Origin: Oxytricha trifallax | Taxonomy: Eukaryota > Ciliophora > Spirotrichea > Sporadotrichida > Oxytrichidae | Direction: 5' to 3' | Length of the DNA: 64,000 bases | Assembly: GCA_000711775.1 (NCBI GenBank) | Contig: ARYC01001086.1 | Coordinates: 30,089 to 94,088, forward strand | Shown here: in pieces, positions 45,240 to 57,660 of the stretch | How positions within the stretch are numbered: the first letter of the stretch is position 1 | How the letters are laid out: each line of letters begins with the position of its first letter | Program-made: the position numbers and the translations under genes | The notes under the pieces: model-generated | What the model saw: only the letters and a program-made list of their open reading frames with translations | Databases searched by the model: none | What the model was told of the DNA's origin: nothing

Positions 45240-48200
45240 ACCCCACAAAGTAAAAGCCTTGAAATTGTAGATGCAAAGTCTCTCCTGCTCTTATCTATCA
45301 TACTTAAAAAGCAAATAATGTTTAAGGTATCCCTCAGTGAATTTAAAATATCTTATATCCTCTTCAATTTGTTGATAAAACATGCAATCTCATGTAGGAG
45401 AAAAATTTTGAGTTGTCATAGTTTGATATGTTGCCATTGTAAGCCTCTTGATATTCCTGTTTCTTTTTTTAAGTAGGCATACATCTGTTTCTTATTTATA
45501 ATTCTCCTTAAAAGGTCTTTCCATAAACTCACTCTCAGATTTTTGGTATTCCAAATTTAATTAAGTACCAATTATCTACATACTTCCATGACTGTTCTTT
45601 TTTTATTTATCCTACAAACATTTCAGAGAATTTAGAACCTAATGGGTCAGTTAGTCCATTCTTAACTGACTACTCTTTATCAGCAGCAGCTTGTGAATTT
45701 TATGATCTTATTTGTCTTGACATTTTTCTATACTTTGAACTCATCATTTTAGGTGTGTTATTAAGCTTTGTTCTTATGGACATGAACTCATCGTCTATAT
45801 TACCTGTCTCATCAGATTACTTCATTAAGTCATTCATAAATTTTTCCCAGAAAACTCTCTGTCTCTCATCTAACGCTTCATTTCTATTCATATACCGGTT
45901 ATAAAGGCAAATCTGCTTAAAAGTGATTACATTCTCCTCTATTTTAGGCCTTATTTGATTAACTTCCTGCAACTATTTATGTCGTTTATGCTCAGGAAAA
46001 AATCTTTCATACTTTTTAGAGAATTAAGCCACATTCTAGATTATTGATTGATTCTGATTGGGAACATATTTAAACTGTGAACTGTTAGAAACTTCTCCAA
46101 AAATTATATTAAATAAGGATGGATCCTAAGTAAAGTCATCTAGAAATTTACCTAATGGAACTTTATAACCATACTCATCGCACAGCTACTATTAATAAAT
46201 TATAGTATATAAAAATTTCGAACTAATTATATTATTTAAAAAATAAAAACCCTTACTCAGATATTATAATTTAATATATACAAAAATTTGTGAAAAAAAA
46301 ATGTAACTCTCTAATTTAAAAATAAATTATACTTCAAAATTATAAAATTATTAAAAAAATTAAAATAATATAAAATTTATAAACATTAATCTTTTTTTAT
46401 CATTATTTATAATTTATTTCTTAGTATTTAATTTAATCTTATAATATTAATGAAAAACTTTAAAGAACATGAATTACTAAGCATTTTCCAAAGGAGAGTC
46501 TTTGAAGTATCTAATTGTAATCTTTATAAAAATATATAGATTGTAGCACTCCTTAGAATTATATTACAATAAAAAATGTAATCTTTCAATGGTTCCCAAA
46601 GATGGTACAAACAAACTTTTCACCTTTATCATTGAGCTTCTGTTTAAACTATCCTCCAAATAGAAATACATCTCCTACCCAAAATCATCTAAAGAAATTA
46701 ATTATTAAGTTTTTACATCTGCAAATCCTAAAAGTTCAATCACTAGTTCAGATGAAAATCTTGATTTATTCTTTTAATGATAGACTTCTATAAGAATAAA
46801 ATGTGGGAGTTTTTTCATAAACATACCGAAATCAAAAGTACGCCATGAGGGTTCTAAGTATATACCCATTAAGGACTATTTTTTTATTTAATTAAAGTGG
46901 TTTTAAGTTATTAATGTACTACTTAGTCGAAATTTTAATTACAAGCAATAAATGATAACTCATTCGCAAGATCAATGAACTTGGCATTAGAACTATTCTT
47001 AGGATTTTATATCTATATCTACACATAGTTATCATATAAGTTTTTATCTTAGTTTGAAAGATTAGAGGCACTTAAGATAGATAAATAAAGATTTCCACAA
47101 ACAAAGGCTAAGTTTCTGCTTTTAATTGAAAAGCCTTACAATCGTTATCTGTAAATAGTTTTTATTTTTGATCTTTAAATCCCTTCAAGAATCTTTTTTA
47201 AAAGCTTATGTTCATTCTATAGTAATTATAGATATAAAGACCACTAATATTAACCATTTTAGTAGTTCTAAGGGAGGTTGAGAATATTTAATATGGGAAT
47301 ACCATGCTTTTCAATAAAAGTTAAGTCTTATCTAGCATTTATATTATCAATTACTTACTTAGGGAATTAAATTAAGTTATTTTACTAATCCAAAATCTAA
47401 ATCTAACAAATAAAATTTCTTTTAACTCTCAAGATTTTAGCCACAATTTTCTTTTTATAAATAGCATATTTCCCAACCAAGAGCTTAAGACCCTCCATCT
47501 CTACAGACTCCGTTTACTTGAGTTTTAATAATTGCAGCAGTTAAATTGATAGTATCTACTTTCTTTGCTGGACCTTCCTCAGGATTGTAGAACTGTTTAT
47601 AAAATTCAATTGTATGTATCATTTCTCCTATAGAGTTGTCTTCACTTTAAAAATCTTTTAATCTTAGACTAACGAAAGACACTACCTATTCATTTAAGAA
47701 TTCATTTATCAATTAACTGTGAGGAGGTGGTCTCCCTTTGACAACTATCAAACTTATTTTAATGAGCTTTGAATCATGAATATCTAAAGTTATCTCGTCC
47801 TTGAGATTAATGTTGGAAAATTAGCTACTACTAAAAAGAGAACTGTGACAGTAAAACTCTCCAACTTTTATTTTCAATCTTTTTATAGTACTTTATCAAG
47901 CCTGTTTACTACCTGAGATTTAAACTTGTCTTATATGAATAGTGGTATCTGTATTTTCTTTCAAATTAACTTTATGAAATTTCTTTTCAACTAGTCTCGA
48001 GAAATAATGCTTCTCTAAACCAATTTGACTGGGTAAGATATTCTCGCTAATCATTTCAACATTTGAGTTTATTTTTCTACCTCTTAATTGAATCCTCCAC
48101 TGTTTAATTTTTCCTTTTGCTTCGTTTGTGTAGCCTATATCTGTGGTCATGTAAAATATCTCATTAAGAGGAATGAATGATTCATGCTCTATAAATTTAA

Positions 48201-49730
48201 TTACTTTAAAGATTGTTTTATTACTTTTCTTATCTAAAAGTAATAAGTTATCAGCGTCAACCCTAACTTAATCTATGCTTCTTAAATCTGATATCGAATA
48301 AGGAATATCCCAATTTGTTCTAAATAGATGGTTTAACTTTAAAGATTAATATTACCATATTCTCAAGAACTTGATCATGAACTCTATACTACCCATTAAT
48401 AATTAAAAATATAGCATTAGATATTAAAACCTGATTAAGTATAAGTCTGTTCAAAATTAAATCTTAGATTACAGGGTGTCTTTATTTCCTCCTAACTTAC
48501 AAAAGCCAGACTAGATATCTCATTTTTCTTTGGACTTTAGAGTAAGGTTTTAAATATGATTAGTCAGATATTTTTACTGTACCCTTTTAAAATGTGGACC
48601 ATATTTCAGGAATCTTTTATGGTTCCTTAATTTCTTCTTTCTCACTATCTGAGTCTTAATTATACTTATCATCGTCAACATCTTCAAAACTTTGGAGCTT
48701 TGCAAGTTCCATATCGAGTTCCCTTTTTCTCTATCTTTCAAGCTTTTCCTAAATTGCTTTTTATTTTTGATATTCTTTTAGCTCTCTATCTTTAACTCTA
48801 CTTATTTCTTTGTCAATAAATTAGCCAATTTCTTTAGTTTCAAAGTTTTAATGCTTAGAAATCTAATTTAATGACTTGATCAATCCCTTTTGTTTCTTAA
48901 TATTACCCCCAATTCTTAAAACTATCTTGAAGATTTAACTTATGGTAGCTAGTTAAAATACTTAAGAAGCCAAGTTTACGAACTAGCCAAGATTTTAAGT
49001 CTCTTCAAAAAATAGCATTTATTCAATGTTTGTTTTTAAGACGAGAGCTTAGTGTCGAGAAGTAGTGTAGTAGTAAACTGGATGAAAATTTCTATCCTTG
49101 AATCTCATTTTTAGTTGAAATTATTAGTCTTCTTCTACCCAGTAAGTCAGTTTATTCTCCTTAAAATCTCTATTATTTTCTTCTTTAGACTCGTCTGTGA
49201 TTTTGGACTATTCTAGCGGTAACTTTTTCTTTGGCTTAATATAATAAACAATAGATTCGCTGCTCTCTATCTAATCGATTGAAAATATCGTTCAAGCATG
49301 CTTTTTGTGCAAGATCTGCTTAATTTACTCAATTTTAACTTGTCAAATGATTGATCAATTTGGGGATCAATCAAGGAGTATTGTTAACTCTAATCTCGAT
49401 ACTCTTATTAATTGAAGATATTTCTATCTTCAAATTTTCTTAATTGCGATTGTATCTATTGCTTTTTTAGTTAAGATACCTTAATAAGTTTTGTTTTAAT
49501 ATGAGAGAAATCATTACATTTTACTGTCTTTTTTATAATTAAGACTGGCCTTCTCAAAAGCGAGATGCAAGTATGATTTGTAATCTTCAATAGTATGATT
49601 AAAATTATATTAAAAAACCTTGTAAATTTCTCAACCAGTTTTGTTTAATAACTTTTCCACATATATTTGAATCTTCAATTGACTCTTATTTTTCTTCTTC
49701 ATATCTTTATTTCTGAGCTATTTAGTTCAT
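45240..49730 (-). CDS. large K/N-rich protein of unknown function
   Basis: Start taken at 49730 (MNQIAQKQRYEEEKQESIED). Long blocks on the minus strand include IVYYIKPKKKLPLEQSKITD (about 49240), IDKEISRVKDRELKEYQKQK with a coiled coil (about 48700-48850), MTTDIGYTNEAKGKIKQWRI (48150), KISLIVVKGRPPPHSQLINE (about 47740), FYKQFYNPEEGPAKKVDTIN (about 47570), IIFGEVSNSSQFKYVPNQNQ (about 46090), YNRYMNRNEALDERQRVFWE (about 45880) and YFKFTEGYLKHYLLFKYDRQ (about 45300). Codons are strongly A/T-biased and TAA/TAG supply most glutamines. Frame changes occur at several places and no pointer joins were found. A cytoskeletal or ciliary role is conceivable, but no family was recognised. The stop was not located. 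Confidence 0.6.
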
Positions 49731-49985
49731 ATTTCTATTTCACGGCATACTTATTTTCCTTGCTTCTATCTTAAATGTTTCCAAATCTAATTTATGATTG
49801 GATTATATAATTAGAAATATTGGATTTAAATTCAAAAAGTAATTTAATTTAAATTATCCCTCACTCATTTGTTAATTGATTTTCATAGTGATTCCTTATT
49901 AGTCATTTAATTAATATATAATATTATAAAAATTTATTCATTCAAAAACAAGAAAATCTCTAAAGAATAAATCATAATTTCAACA
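49731..49985. promoter_or_regulatory. intergenic region between divergent genes
   Basis: About 250 bp of AT-rich DNA between the minus-strand gene starting at 49730 and the plus-strand gene starting near 50013. By position it should hold both promoters; no specific motif can be named. Confidence 0.35.
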
Positions 49986-50012
49986 AATCATTTGATAATA
50001 GATATGCTAAAA

Positions 50013-53000
50013 TGTATCAAACAAATAACATGACAGAGTAATAACATCATGCAAAATATATGAACTCAGAAATGACCAATTATAGTAATATTGACTAAAT
50101 TCAAATTAATAATTTATCATTAATCACAGATGACTCAATCAAAATTTATTCAGCTTCAAAACAGTTTAAGCTAAAGTAAAAACAATTAACATTATTCACA
50201 TTATAGAAAAATGAGAATGATACTTAAATTTATAATTTTATCAGAGGTCCTCTTCTAAAATTAAAATCAAAGAACTAATACTTATAGAAATGCGATTTTA
50301 ATAAGAAACTTGAAATTTACATAACTAATTTGTACAAGAATTAAACAATAACTTATTAATAAATTCACATAATTTATAAGAGGATACAAGTTACTTTCAA
50401 AAATTGCAATAAAACGATAAATAAGATTGATTTTAGGATATCCCATATTCAAGGAACTAAGTTAATAATTATAAAAGATAGCGATTTAAAACATCAATGA
50501 AATTTTATTAACAAAATCTGAGTAGTTAAAATTAAGTGAATTCTAATACCAATTTCAATCAGAGTTAAACAAAATTCTTTCATAGACGTAGCCAATCTAC
50601 AGTTGTTTAAGATGTAAGTAGCTCAATTGATATAAAGAAGTCAAATACAAAATCTAGAAATCTTTTGATACCAATTTCTATTAATTCCTAATAAGGCTTG
50701 TCACTTTAAGATTATATTATTGATATAATTTATAAGACTCATAGATAAATCCATAACATCAATTAAAAACTTAAGAATAAAGACTCCAAACATTAGCAAG
50801 GAATATACAACTTGAATAAGTCAAATTAAATCATACCTCATAGTTTAATAGACAAAGATATAACTGGGAATAGATATAAACTCCTTTGTAAACTAAAAGA
50901 AATTAAATTGATAGAACAAGAATGAATCAGACCATGATGAACTTCAATAGATAAGACGATATAATTTACAACAGTAAAAGTATAAATGAGAGTGGGTAAA
51001 TTAAAAATGTGTAGTTAAAATCAATCAAAGACAATGTATCAAACTAATTGAACCAATATCCATCAAATGAGTTATCGTATTAATTTTTCTAATAGTAAAA
51101 ATGATTGGTAAGATAGATAAATATAAAAGAGAGATTTAAATAATGCTAATTTTAGCTAGGATGCATAAATCAGTTGATGACGCAGCATATAATAACACAG
51201 AAGTTGACATGTTTGATTTATTTGGAGCAGTAATTGCTGCAAAAAAGGAAATAATTTCTCTAACAGAAGTATGACCTGATAAAATAACCAAAGTCTAAGA
51301 TCAAAAGCAGTGATAGAAAAGAATTTTTAAAAACTTAATATAGTTTAATAATTGTACTCTTCATGTGACTTAGATGGGATATTTAAGAAGAAGTAATTTC
51401 TTAATGATTTAATTAAAGATACTTAGTCAACATATTAAATTTATCATAATTTAATAATTAACAACTCATATAACTCACAAACTAAAATCAAGACTAACTT
51501 AACTATTCTTAAAATTTAGATGAAAGTTTCAATTCTTAATACTCCAAAAATTATTCAATAAACCTTGCATAATCAAAAAAATAAGAGAATTACCAAAAAA
51601 ATGACAATGTAATGTAAAAATCTAAATTACCATAAACATTTTAAAATTACAATTCCCAGAATTAGATTGATTTCAATTTCTCTCATTTTGAAAATGCTAT
51701 GAACACCCAATATAATTCTCAATAGAATTTCTGAAAGACAAAACAAAAAATAAAATCCCAAGTTAATTCTAAAATTTTCAACTGGTAATTGAAAGATAGT
51801 TAAGCAGTAAAACTAAATTTTAGAGATAGCTCATTTGATTTTTATAAAAATTATTTCAATCAAAAGATTAACAAAGATATGATACTTAAGAAAGAATGTG
51901 AGGGTATATAAAGAGACAAAAATAAGACTTAAATTAAAATTCAGATGATTGAGAAGATAACACAACTTGTACGCAATGATTAGCAGCTAACCTAGAGAAT
52001 TAGATCATCTAATATATGAATGGAAAAAGAAATTTTAATTAATTTTTTATCCCGTTCTACAGTAAAATTGCTTAAATTTTTGTTATGAATTTTTTTAAAT
52101 AATTATTTTTAAGTATTTTAGTCAATTGGAATGAGCAAAGCTTAATTATAAATTAAAAATATATTTCTATTAAAATTTTTTTCAATATATAGGGGCTAAG
52201 AGATTTAACAGTAAGATTCTTTTAAACAGTAGTGTTGAACAGCTAGATATTTGTTGAATTTATTATTTTATTTAATTTACTTAATATATCATGATAAAAA
52301 ATACCGAGTTTAATTAGATGATGAATAATGCAGCAATCATGATTTAAACAAATTTCAGAGGTTTTGTTTAAAGAAAAAAGTTTCTTATATATAAATATTA
52401 GATAACGAAGAAAAGCGACAGATACTATAAAATTGCATTGGCAGAAAAGAAAGTTTCTAGGACTAGTCAAATTTTGAATATTATTATTTATAGATAACTT
52501 ATGCAAAAGAAAAGCAATTATACTGCAATCGTGGCTTAATCTTATCTGCGATCCTTCCTTGCAAAAAATAAAGTTAAAAGGTTAAAATACCACAAAGCTT
52601 TTGTTTTAATCATAGAATATTTCTCCCGCATAAAATCCAAAATGTAAACTGACACTTAGATTTTATATAGTTAAATATAAGATCATATTAAATTGACTAA
52701 GTAATCACTCAATTTTAGTGATTACCTCTATTTGTCAATAATTACCTTCAATATATACTATAAAGAAATATTTTTACTTAAATCTTTATTGCATTTCACT
52801 ACAGAAAATATGCAAAATAAAAAAATAGGTTACTAAAGATAATTGAGGAAAATAAAGTAGACAGCCCATATAGAAAGCTTACAAAGAGACAATATAAGCA
52901 GAAAATAATGTTAATATGAAAAGAGTTCATGAATTCTAGAAGAAGAGTACATAGAAATCTATAATGAGTGGAATTAATGGAACAGATAAAAAGAAAAATG

Positions 53001-53790
53001 GTCTTTTAAGTAAATTCAATAAGCAAAGCTAGAGTATAAAAGATATTACTAATGAAATGTTGACATTATTGATTTTTATAACTCAAGAGCAAGGATTCTA
53101 TAAACCTTATTAGAAAGTTAAACATTAAGTCCTGAGAAGTTCAAATAATCTCCGACATATAAAATAAGTTCATATTTTTACATAATAGAGATAAAATAAT
53201 CCAAAAAGAGCACATTCATTGAACAGAGTAAACGTTCCAAACATGAATTCTTATATATCTCTGAAACAAATTAGAAAAATCCCAACCAAAATGGAAATCA
53301 AGTTTAATCTATTGTAAGTTGTAGCTAACAATTACAAATTTTAGGTAAAATTGAGATTTCTAATCTAAATAGTCTTTAAAAATCTCAATTCAACTAAAAT
53401 CAATGGTTGATTCAATTTTAAAGCAAGAAATCATTCTCAAAGAGTTCATTAGATGCATCATAAAGTTTGTTACAGTAAAACAAAAACGAACTATCAAAAA
53501 ATCTTCTCTAGGTTTAAGAAGAAATCTAAATAACAGCTAGGCTTTTGAAATTAATTAATCATAGCACTTAATAACTGAATTAAAATTCTCAGATTAATTC
53601 ACATTAGATCTAAAGAAAAACAATTTTAAACATAACAAGTGAATAAAATATGTTGAGCAAATAGTTAAGTTAGCAGTCTAAAGTAATTAAAAATAAAGTG
53701 AGTTCAAAATCTAACAAGAATATTAAGCAAGTATATTCGAAATGTGAAAGTTGTTACAATCAAATGTAAAAAACGATAGAATTATAATTA
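50013..53790 (+). CDS. N/K/Q-rich protein, frames broken
   Basis: The first block opens MYQTNNMTEQQHHAKYMNSE and runs about 175 codons (RGPLLKLKSKNQYLQKCDFN, TNLYKNQTITYQQIHIIYKR) to an in-frame TGA near 50500. Coding-like sequence goes on in other frames: NEILLTKSEQLKLSEFQYQF just after, ESDHDELQQIRRYNLQQQKY near 50940, and NKKIGYQRQLRKIKQTAHIE near 52820. Sense TAA/TAG are frequent. It may be one long helical, asparagine-rich protein with IESs or indels, or two genes. No domain recognised. Divergent from the similar-looking gene at 45.2-49.7 kb. Confidence 0.45.
52020..52800. other. AT-rich gap within the N/K/Q-rich gene
   Basis: About 0.8 kb without a convincing coding stretch on either strand; possibly an IES or the spacer between two genes. 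Confidence 0.4.
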
Positions 53791-53827
53791 TATTACATCA
53801 AATTTCATTTCAAATAAAAAGAAAAAA

Positions 53828-54365
53828 ATGGGTTTAATGCTCTCCAAAGTTTGGCATTGACCAATTGGCAAGAAAGTGAAAAGAATTCTCATGGTCGGTC
53901 AATGCTGCTTGTTTGATCACCATCCTTTAAAACTATGCTCAGTGAGGTCCTCACAACTCTCCCAAATATCGGCTTCGTCATGGAGACTGTTGACTTCAAC
54001 AACATTAGTTTCACCTTATGGGATGTAGGCGGTCAAGATGAGTTAACACCTTTTTGGAGATACTATTATCAGAACACCTAACGTTTAATCATTGTCTTTG
54101 ATTCAAACTATAGAAACAGAGATGATGACTCCAGAGAAGAACTTCACAAGATAATCGCTTAGAAAGAAGAAATGTAGCAATTCTCTAGGTATTCGCCAAT
54201 AAGCAAGATCCTCCAGGCTCTTTGACTTGCACAGAGATTACTGATAAACTCGGTGACCACACAAACATAGGCAGAACTCAGCATATTCAAAACACATGTG
54301 TTGTAACTGTAGATAATTTTAATGATGGTCTTGACTTGGTCTCAAATCATGTTCTCTAAAAATGA
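53828..54365 (+). pseudogene. ARF: ARF-like small GTPase pseudogene
   Basis: Starts MGLMLSKVWH and carries the ARF signature in pieces: [26 protein letters not shown], then [39 protein letters not shown] and, after a shift, FANKQDPPGSLTCTEITDKL, ending ...SNHVLQK and TGA 54363-54365. The switch II WDVGGQ and the NKQD guanine-specificity motif are kept. The P-loop is not: where GLDAAGKTT is expected the sequence reads [10 protein letters not shown] in a shifted frame, so the key Lys-Thr are gone. At least three frame shifts occur in about 180 codons, with no introns and no pointer pairs to explain them. It is more GC-rich than its surroundings. Probably an intronless, decayed gene copy. Confidence 0.82.
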
Positions 54366-55175
54366 AATGCTTAAAGGTATTTCATTAAGTGTTTGGTTCT
54401 TTGAACTGTACAAATCAATTAAGTAATTTATCTTTCTTGAAAATTGCGAACTATTGCTATTTCTTATAAATATACGTTTAATTCAGATAATAATACGTTT
54501 AAAATTAATCACTCTTTTAAAGTATTAATATGATAAATTTGTAATTCTATCTTTTTTTGAATTTGATTGTAACAACTTCCATATTTCGAATATACTTGCT
54601 TAATAATGGTTAATATGAAAGTTATAAGGGCATTAAAAATTGCATTAATTATTATATTATATGACTTGGATCACATATATACCTAAATTTAAACCTTGAA
54701 TATGCTCCAAAAGCAGTTAACTTTAAATTAAGAAGAATCTACAGATAAACTGATTCATCAAAATTCTTTTTAAAACTAATTAACCTCCCAAAATTAATTA
54801 TATTAAGTACAACTTGGATTTAAAAAGAATGAACTAAATTCGATAATTTTTATAGTCTGATCCTATTTAAGAAGTTTCTCAAAGCAGCCAAGTCAGATTT
54901 ATTCCAAATGATAATAAATTTATTTTTATTTATTTAAATTGAAAATTATGGATGAAAAAAATTATTTATTTTATTAATGATGAAGATGAGACAAATACAT
55001 TAAAAACTTCATCTTAATTTGATGAATAAAATATGAATGATTAAGAATTACAAGTTATATGATTTATATTTGAATTATAATTTTAATTTGAACACAGATT
55101 TTTAGTTACCTAAAGATTTTTTAATTTAATTTAAATCAGGAATAAATAAATTATTTAAATTCATAACGAATCAAA
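54366..55175. other. AT-rich spacer
   Basis: No gene, repeat or RNA recognised. Confidence 0.5.
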
Positions 55176-55179
55176 ATAA

Positions 55180-55776
55180 TTATTGAATTTCGAATTAGTA
55201 TCTGTAAATCTTTCATATTCTTAATATCTTTATCTTTTATTTTTAATAGTATATTTTCTCAGATCTTCATAATATCTATTAAATTCTTCTTCCTATGTCC
55301 TTTAATACTAGTCTTCACTTTATGCATATTGTTAATGATGCTTATTATTATTTTAAGCATTTTTAAGTAACTTTATTTAAATTATTGCATTTATTCGAAC
55401 TCTTTTTGCAGACTTTACTATTTTTATGATTCAGGCTTATAAGTTATAAATCTATAAAATATTATTTTAATATACAAATCTAGATGCTTTGACTAGCAAT
55501 TCTTCGTCTAAATTCATGACTTTAAATTTGTGAATTATTCCATTACGTTTTTCTTTTAATTCATTTATCCATTGAATTACTACTTGAGATTCAAAAGCCT
55601 ATTCCTAGAAATAACGTTTTCTTTTGTAAGATAATTATTTTAATTTAAAAGAAATATATGTGAATTCAGATCCCATTAGTATATAGATTTAAAGATTTTT
55701 TCAAGATACATGATTTGATATAATCAAATAAATCAGCATTCTCCAAATCTAATAATTGCCTCATCAAATCCATCAT
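55180..55776 (-). CDS. small coiled-coil protein
   Basis: Possible start at 55776 (MMDLMRQLLDLENADLFDYI). Further pieces are AFESQVVIQWINELKEKRNG and HKFKVMNLDEELLVKASRF (about 55480-55610), and QEEEFNRYYEDLRKYTIKNK (about 55200-55300). Charged and helical. AT-rich gaps between pieces look like IESs or introns, joins unresolved. It may instead be the end of the next gene upstream, since the frame at 55776 is open from that side. No family recognised. Confidence 0.45.
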
Positions 55777-55799
55777 GTAAAATATTTAATTATAATTAT

Positions 55800-57562
55800 A
55801 TTAGTATATTTTGTATTTTTCAACAAATATAATGTCAAAAGAGTAAATATCAGGATTTAGAAGAACTTAAAGGTAATCCTACTTGAAAGTGTATTCAGAG
55901 AACTTAACAGCATGCTTGAAATTATTAGTATCAATTAAGTTATAGCCTTATCTGTATTATTAATTAAGCGACACTCGAACTAATTCAGCTATAATTTGCA
56001 TTGAATCTTTCAGAAGTTTAGTGTTAATCGCTCTTATTTGTGAATTTGAAACATTTATAGAAGTCAAATTGTACTCAGTAATGTTGAATGTGACAGTTTT
56101 AGTGTTTTCAATCATTGCCTAATTTTAATCATAAAGAATAATGTTTACTTTTAAATCCGCAGTCTATTTGATTGATATTAACAGTGATCACAGAAGTAAG
56201 GCAAGTATAGAGCCTGTTAGTCAAATTAACTTTCCAGGGTAAATTCTTAGTACAGAGTATATCCATTTTAAGCAAGCTGTCTAGCTTAAGAATTGTTTCT
56301 TTAAATTGTAAATTTGGTACATCATTTACAGTGAATCTCAAAATACAAGGACTTGGCATGTTTAAATATCCATTGGCTGTATTCTAGGTGAGCTCTGGCA
56401 TTAATGAATTCACAAATTCTACATCCAAGGCTTTTACAAACAAGTTGTAAACTGGTCTTATACCATCAGGTTTTTCTTTGATGTAAAATTTCAAAATATC
56501 TTATTATTGGAGAATGGTAGCTATCTACTAAACAAATGTCCTTGAAATATACATATGTAAATCAAATCTGTTAATTCTAAGAGATTGAATATTTTTCCTA
56601 ATTACCATTGGTTTATTTTACTGAGTTTTATCTCCTTAGATGTTCATTAAGATTGGAGCAGCTAAATATTGTAGTTTTATGGATGAATCAGTTAAGAATT
56701 AATAATTTAATTCAATTTTAAAAGGCTAATATATAAAGTCCCGTTGAAATAAGTTATATTTTCTAATTGTCTTATGAATAATAGAGGAAATTTCACAGGC
56801 ATCCTACCTACTGCACCATCAATTATTCGTTAAATAAAATCTACATAAAAGTGTTAATCAGCAATAATTCTTACTTTGAGCATCTGATTAAATGATAATA
56901 AGAAATTCGTTCACAAGTAAGTCTTGGAAAAAGATTATTTCATTAAAGACACCTCTACTAAAGTCTGAATAGCACTCAGCTTTAAAAGTCATATCTTCCT
57001 TGTTAATTGTAGGTGTAAACTGAACAATTTTTATTCTAAAGCCTCCGTTTTCCTCTTGACACTATAAACCCATAAATATTTTGATTTTTGCGACCGTCAT
57101 GTCAATCTAGCCCTAGTTAGCAAATACTGGATGAACTACTATTACTGAATAATTAAACGTCAATTGGAAGTTCATCTCATCTAAATCAAGATCAACAGAC
57201 TGTTGCTTATCATCAAGTTTAGCTTCAAAGCTGCTTGCTGAGAAGGAATTGAAACTCAATTTGATGTTTGTAATATTATACAGAATAACTAATTCATCCA
57301 TGAGATTAAGCTTCATGTTTATGAGTGAAGGAATTGATGTTTAGAATGTCTGTTTCGATTGTATTGATGAGTTCAGTGAGACTTGTATCAAATTCTCTAA
57401 TAGCTACGAAAAGGTTATAAGAGAAATATTCAGGGAAAATTATTCATTACTTATTGAGTGAAAGCTAATGACATAGTAGCATTTACAAGGTCTCCATCCA
57501 TTGCAAAGTAGGTTTGAAAAGCGTGGAGAATAGAATAGCAAAAAAATAAATAATGCTCTCAT
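55800..57562 (-). CDS. BPI/LBP-like secreted lipid-binding protein
   Basis: Start at 57562 with a hydrophobic signal-like N-terminus (MRALFIFLLFYSP). The body matches the alternating beta-strand pattern of the BPI/LBP/CETP superfamily: MDELVILYNITNIKLSFNSF (about 57250-57300), NFQLTFNYSVIVVHPVFANQ, DMTVAKIKIFMGL (about 57090), IKIVQFTPTINKEDMTFKAE (about 57000), and in the C-terminal half LRFTVNDVPNLQFKETILKL (56270-56350), VTFNITEYNLTSINVSNSQI (about 56070) and FKHAVKFSEYTFKQDYLQVL (about 55880-55920). Such proteins hold lipids in a hydrophobic tunnel. Interruptions near 57340-57480, 56500-56900 and 56120 are probably introns or IESs. The assignment rests on pattern, not on a single diagnostic motif. 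Confidence 0.65.
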
Positions 57563-57660
57563 TTTAAAATAATTATTTTAAACAAGAAATTATTGGCTAA
57601 ATTATATTTGAGATGCATGACTTTAACTTTAAATAAATATAAAAATAATCCACATTATAT

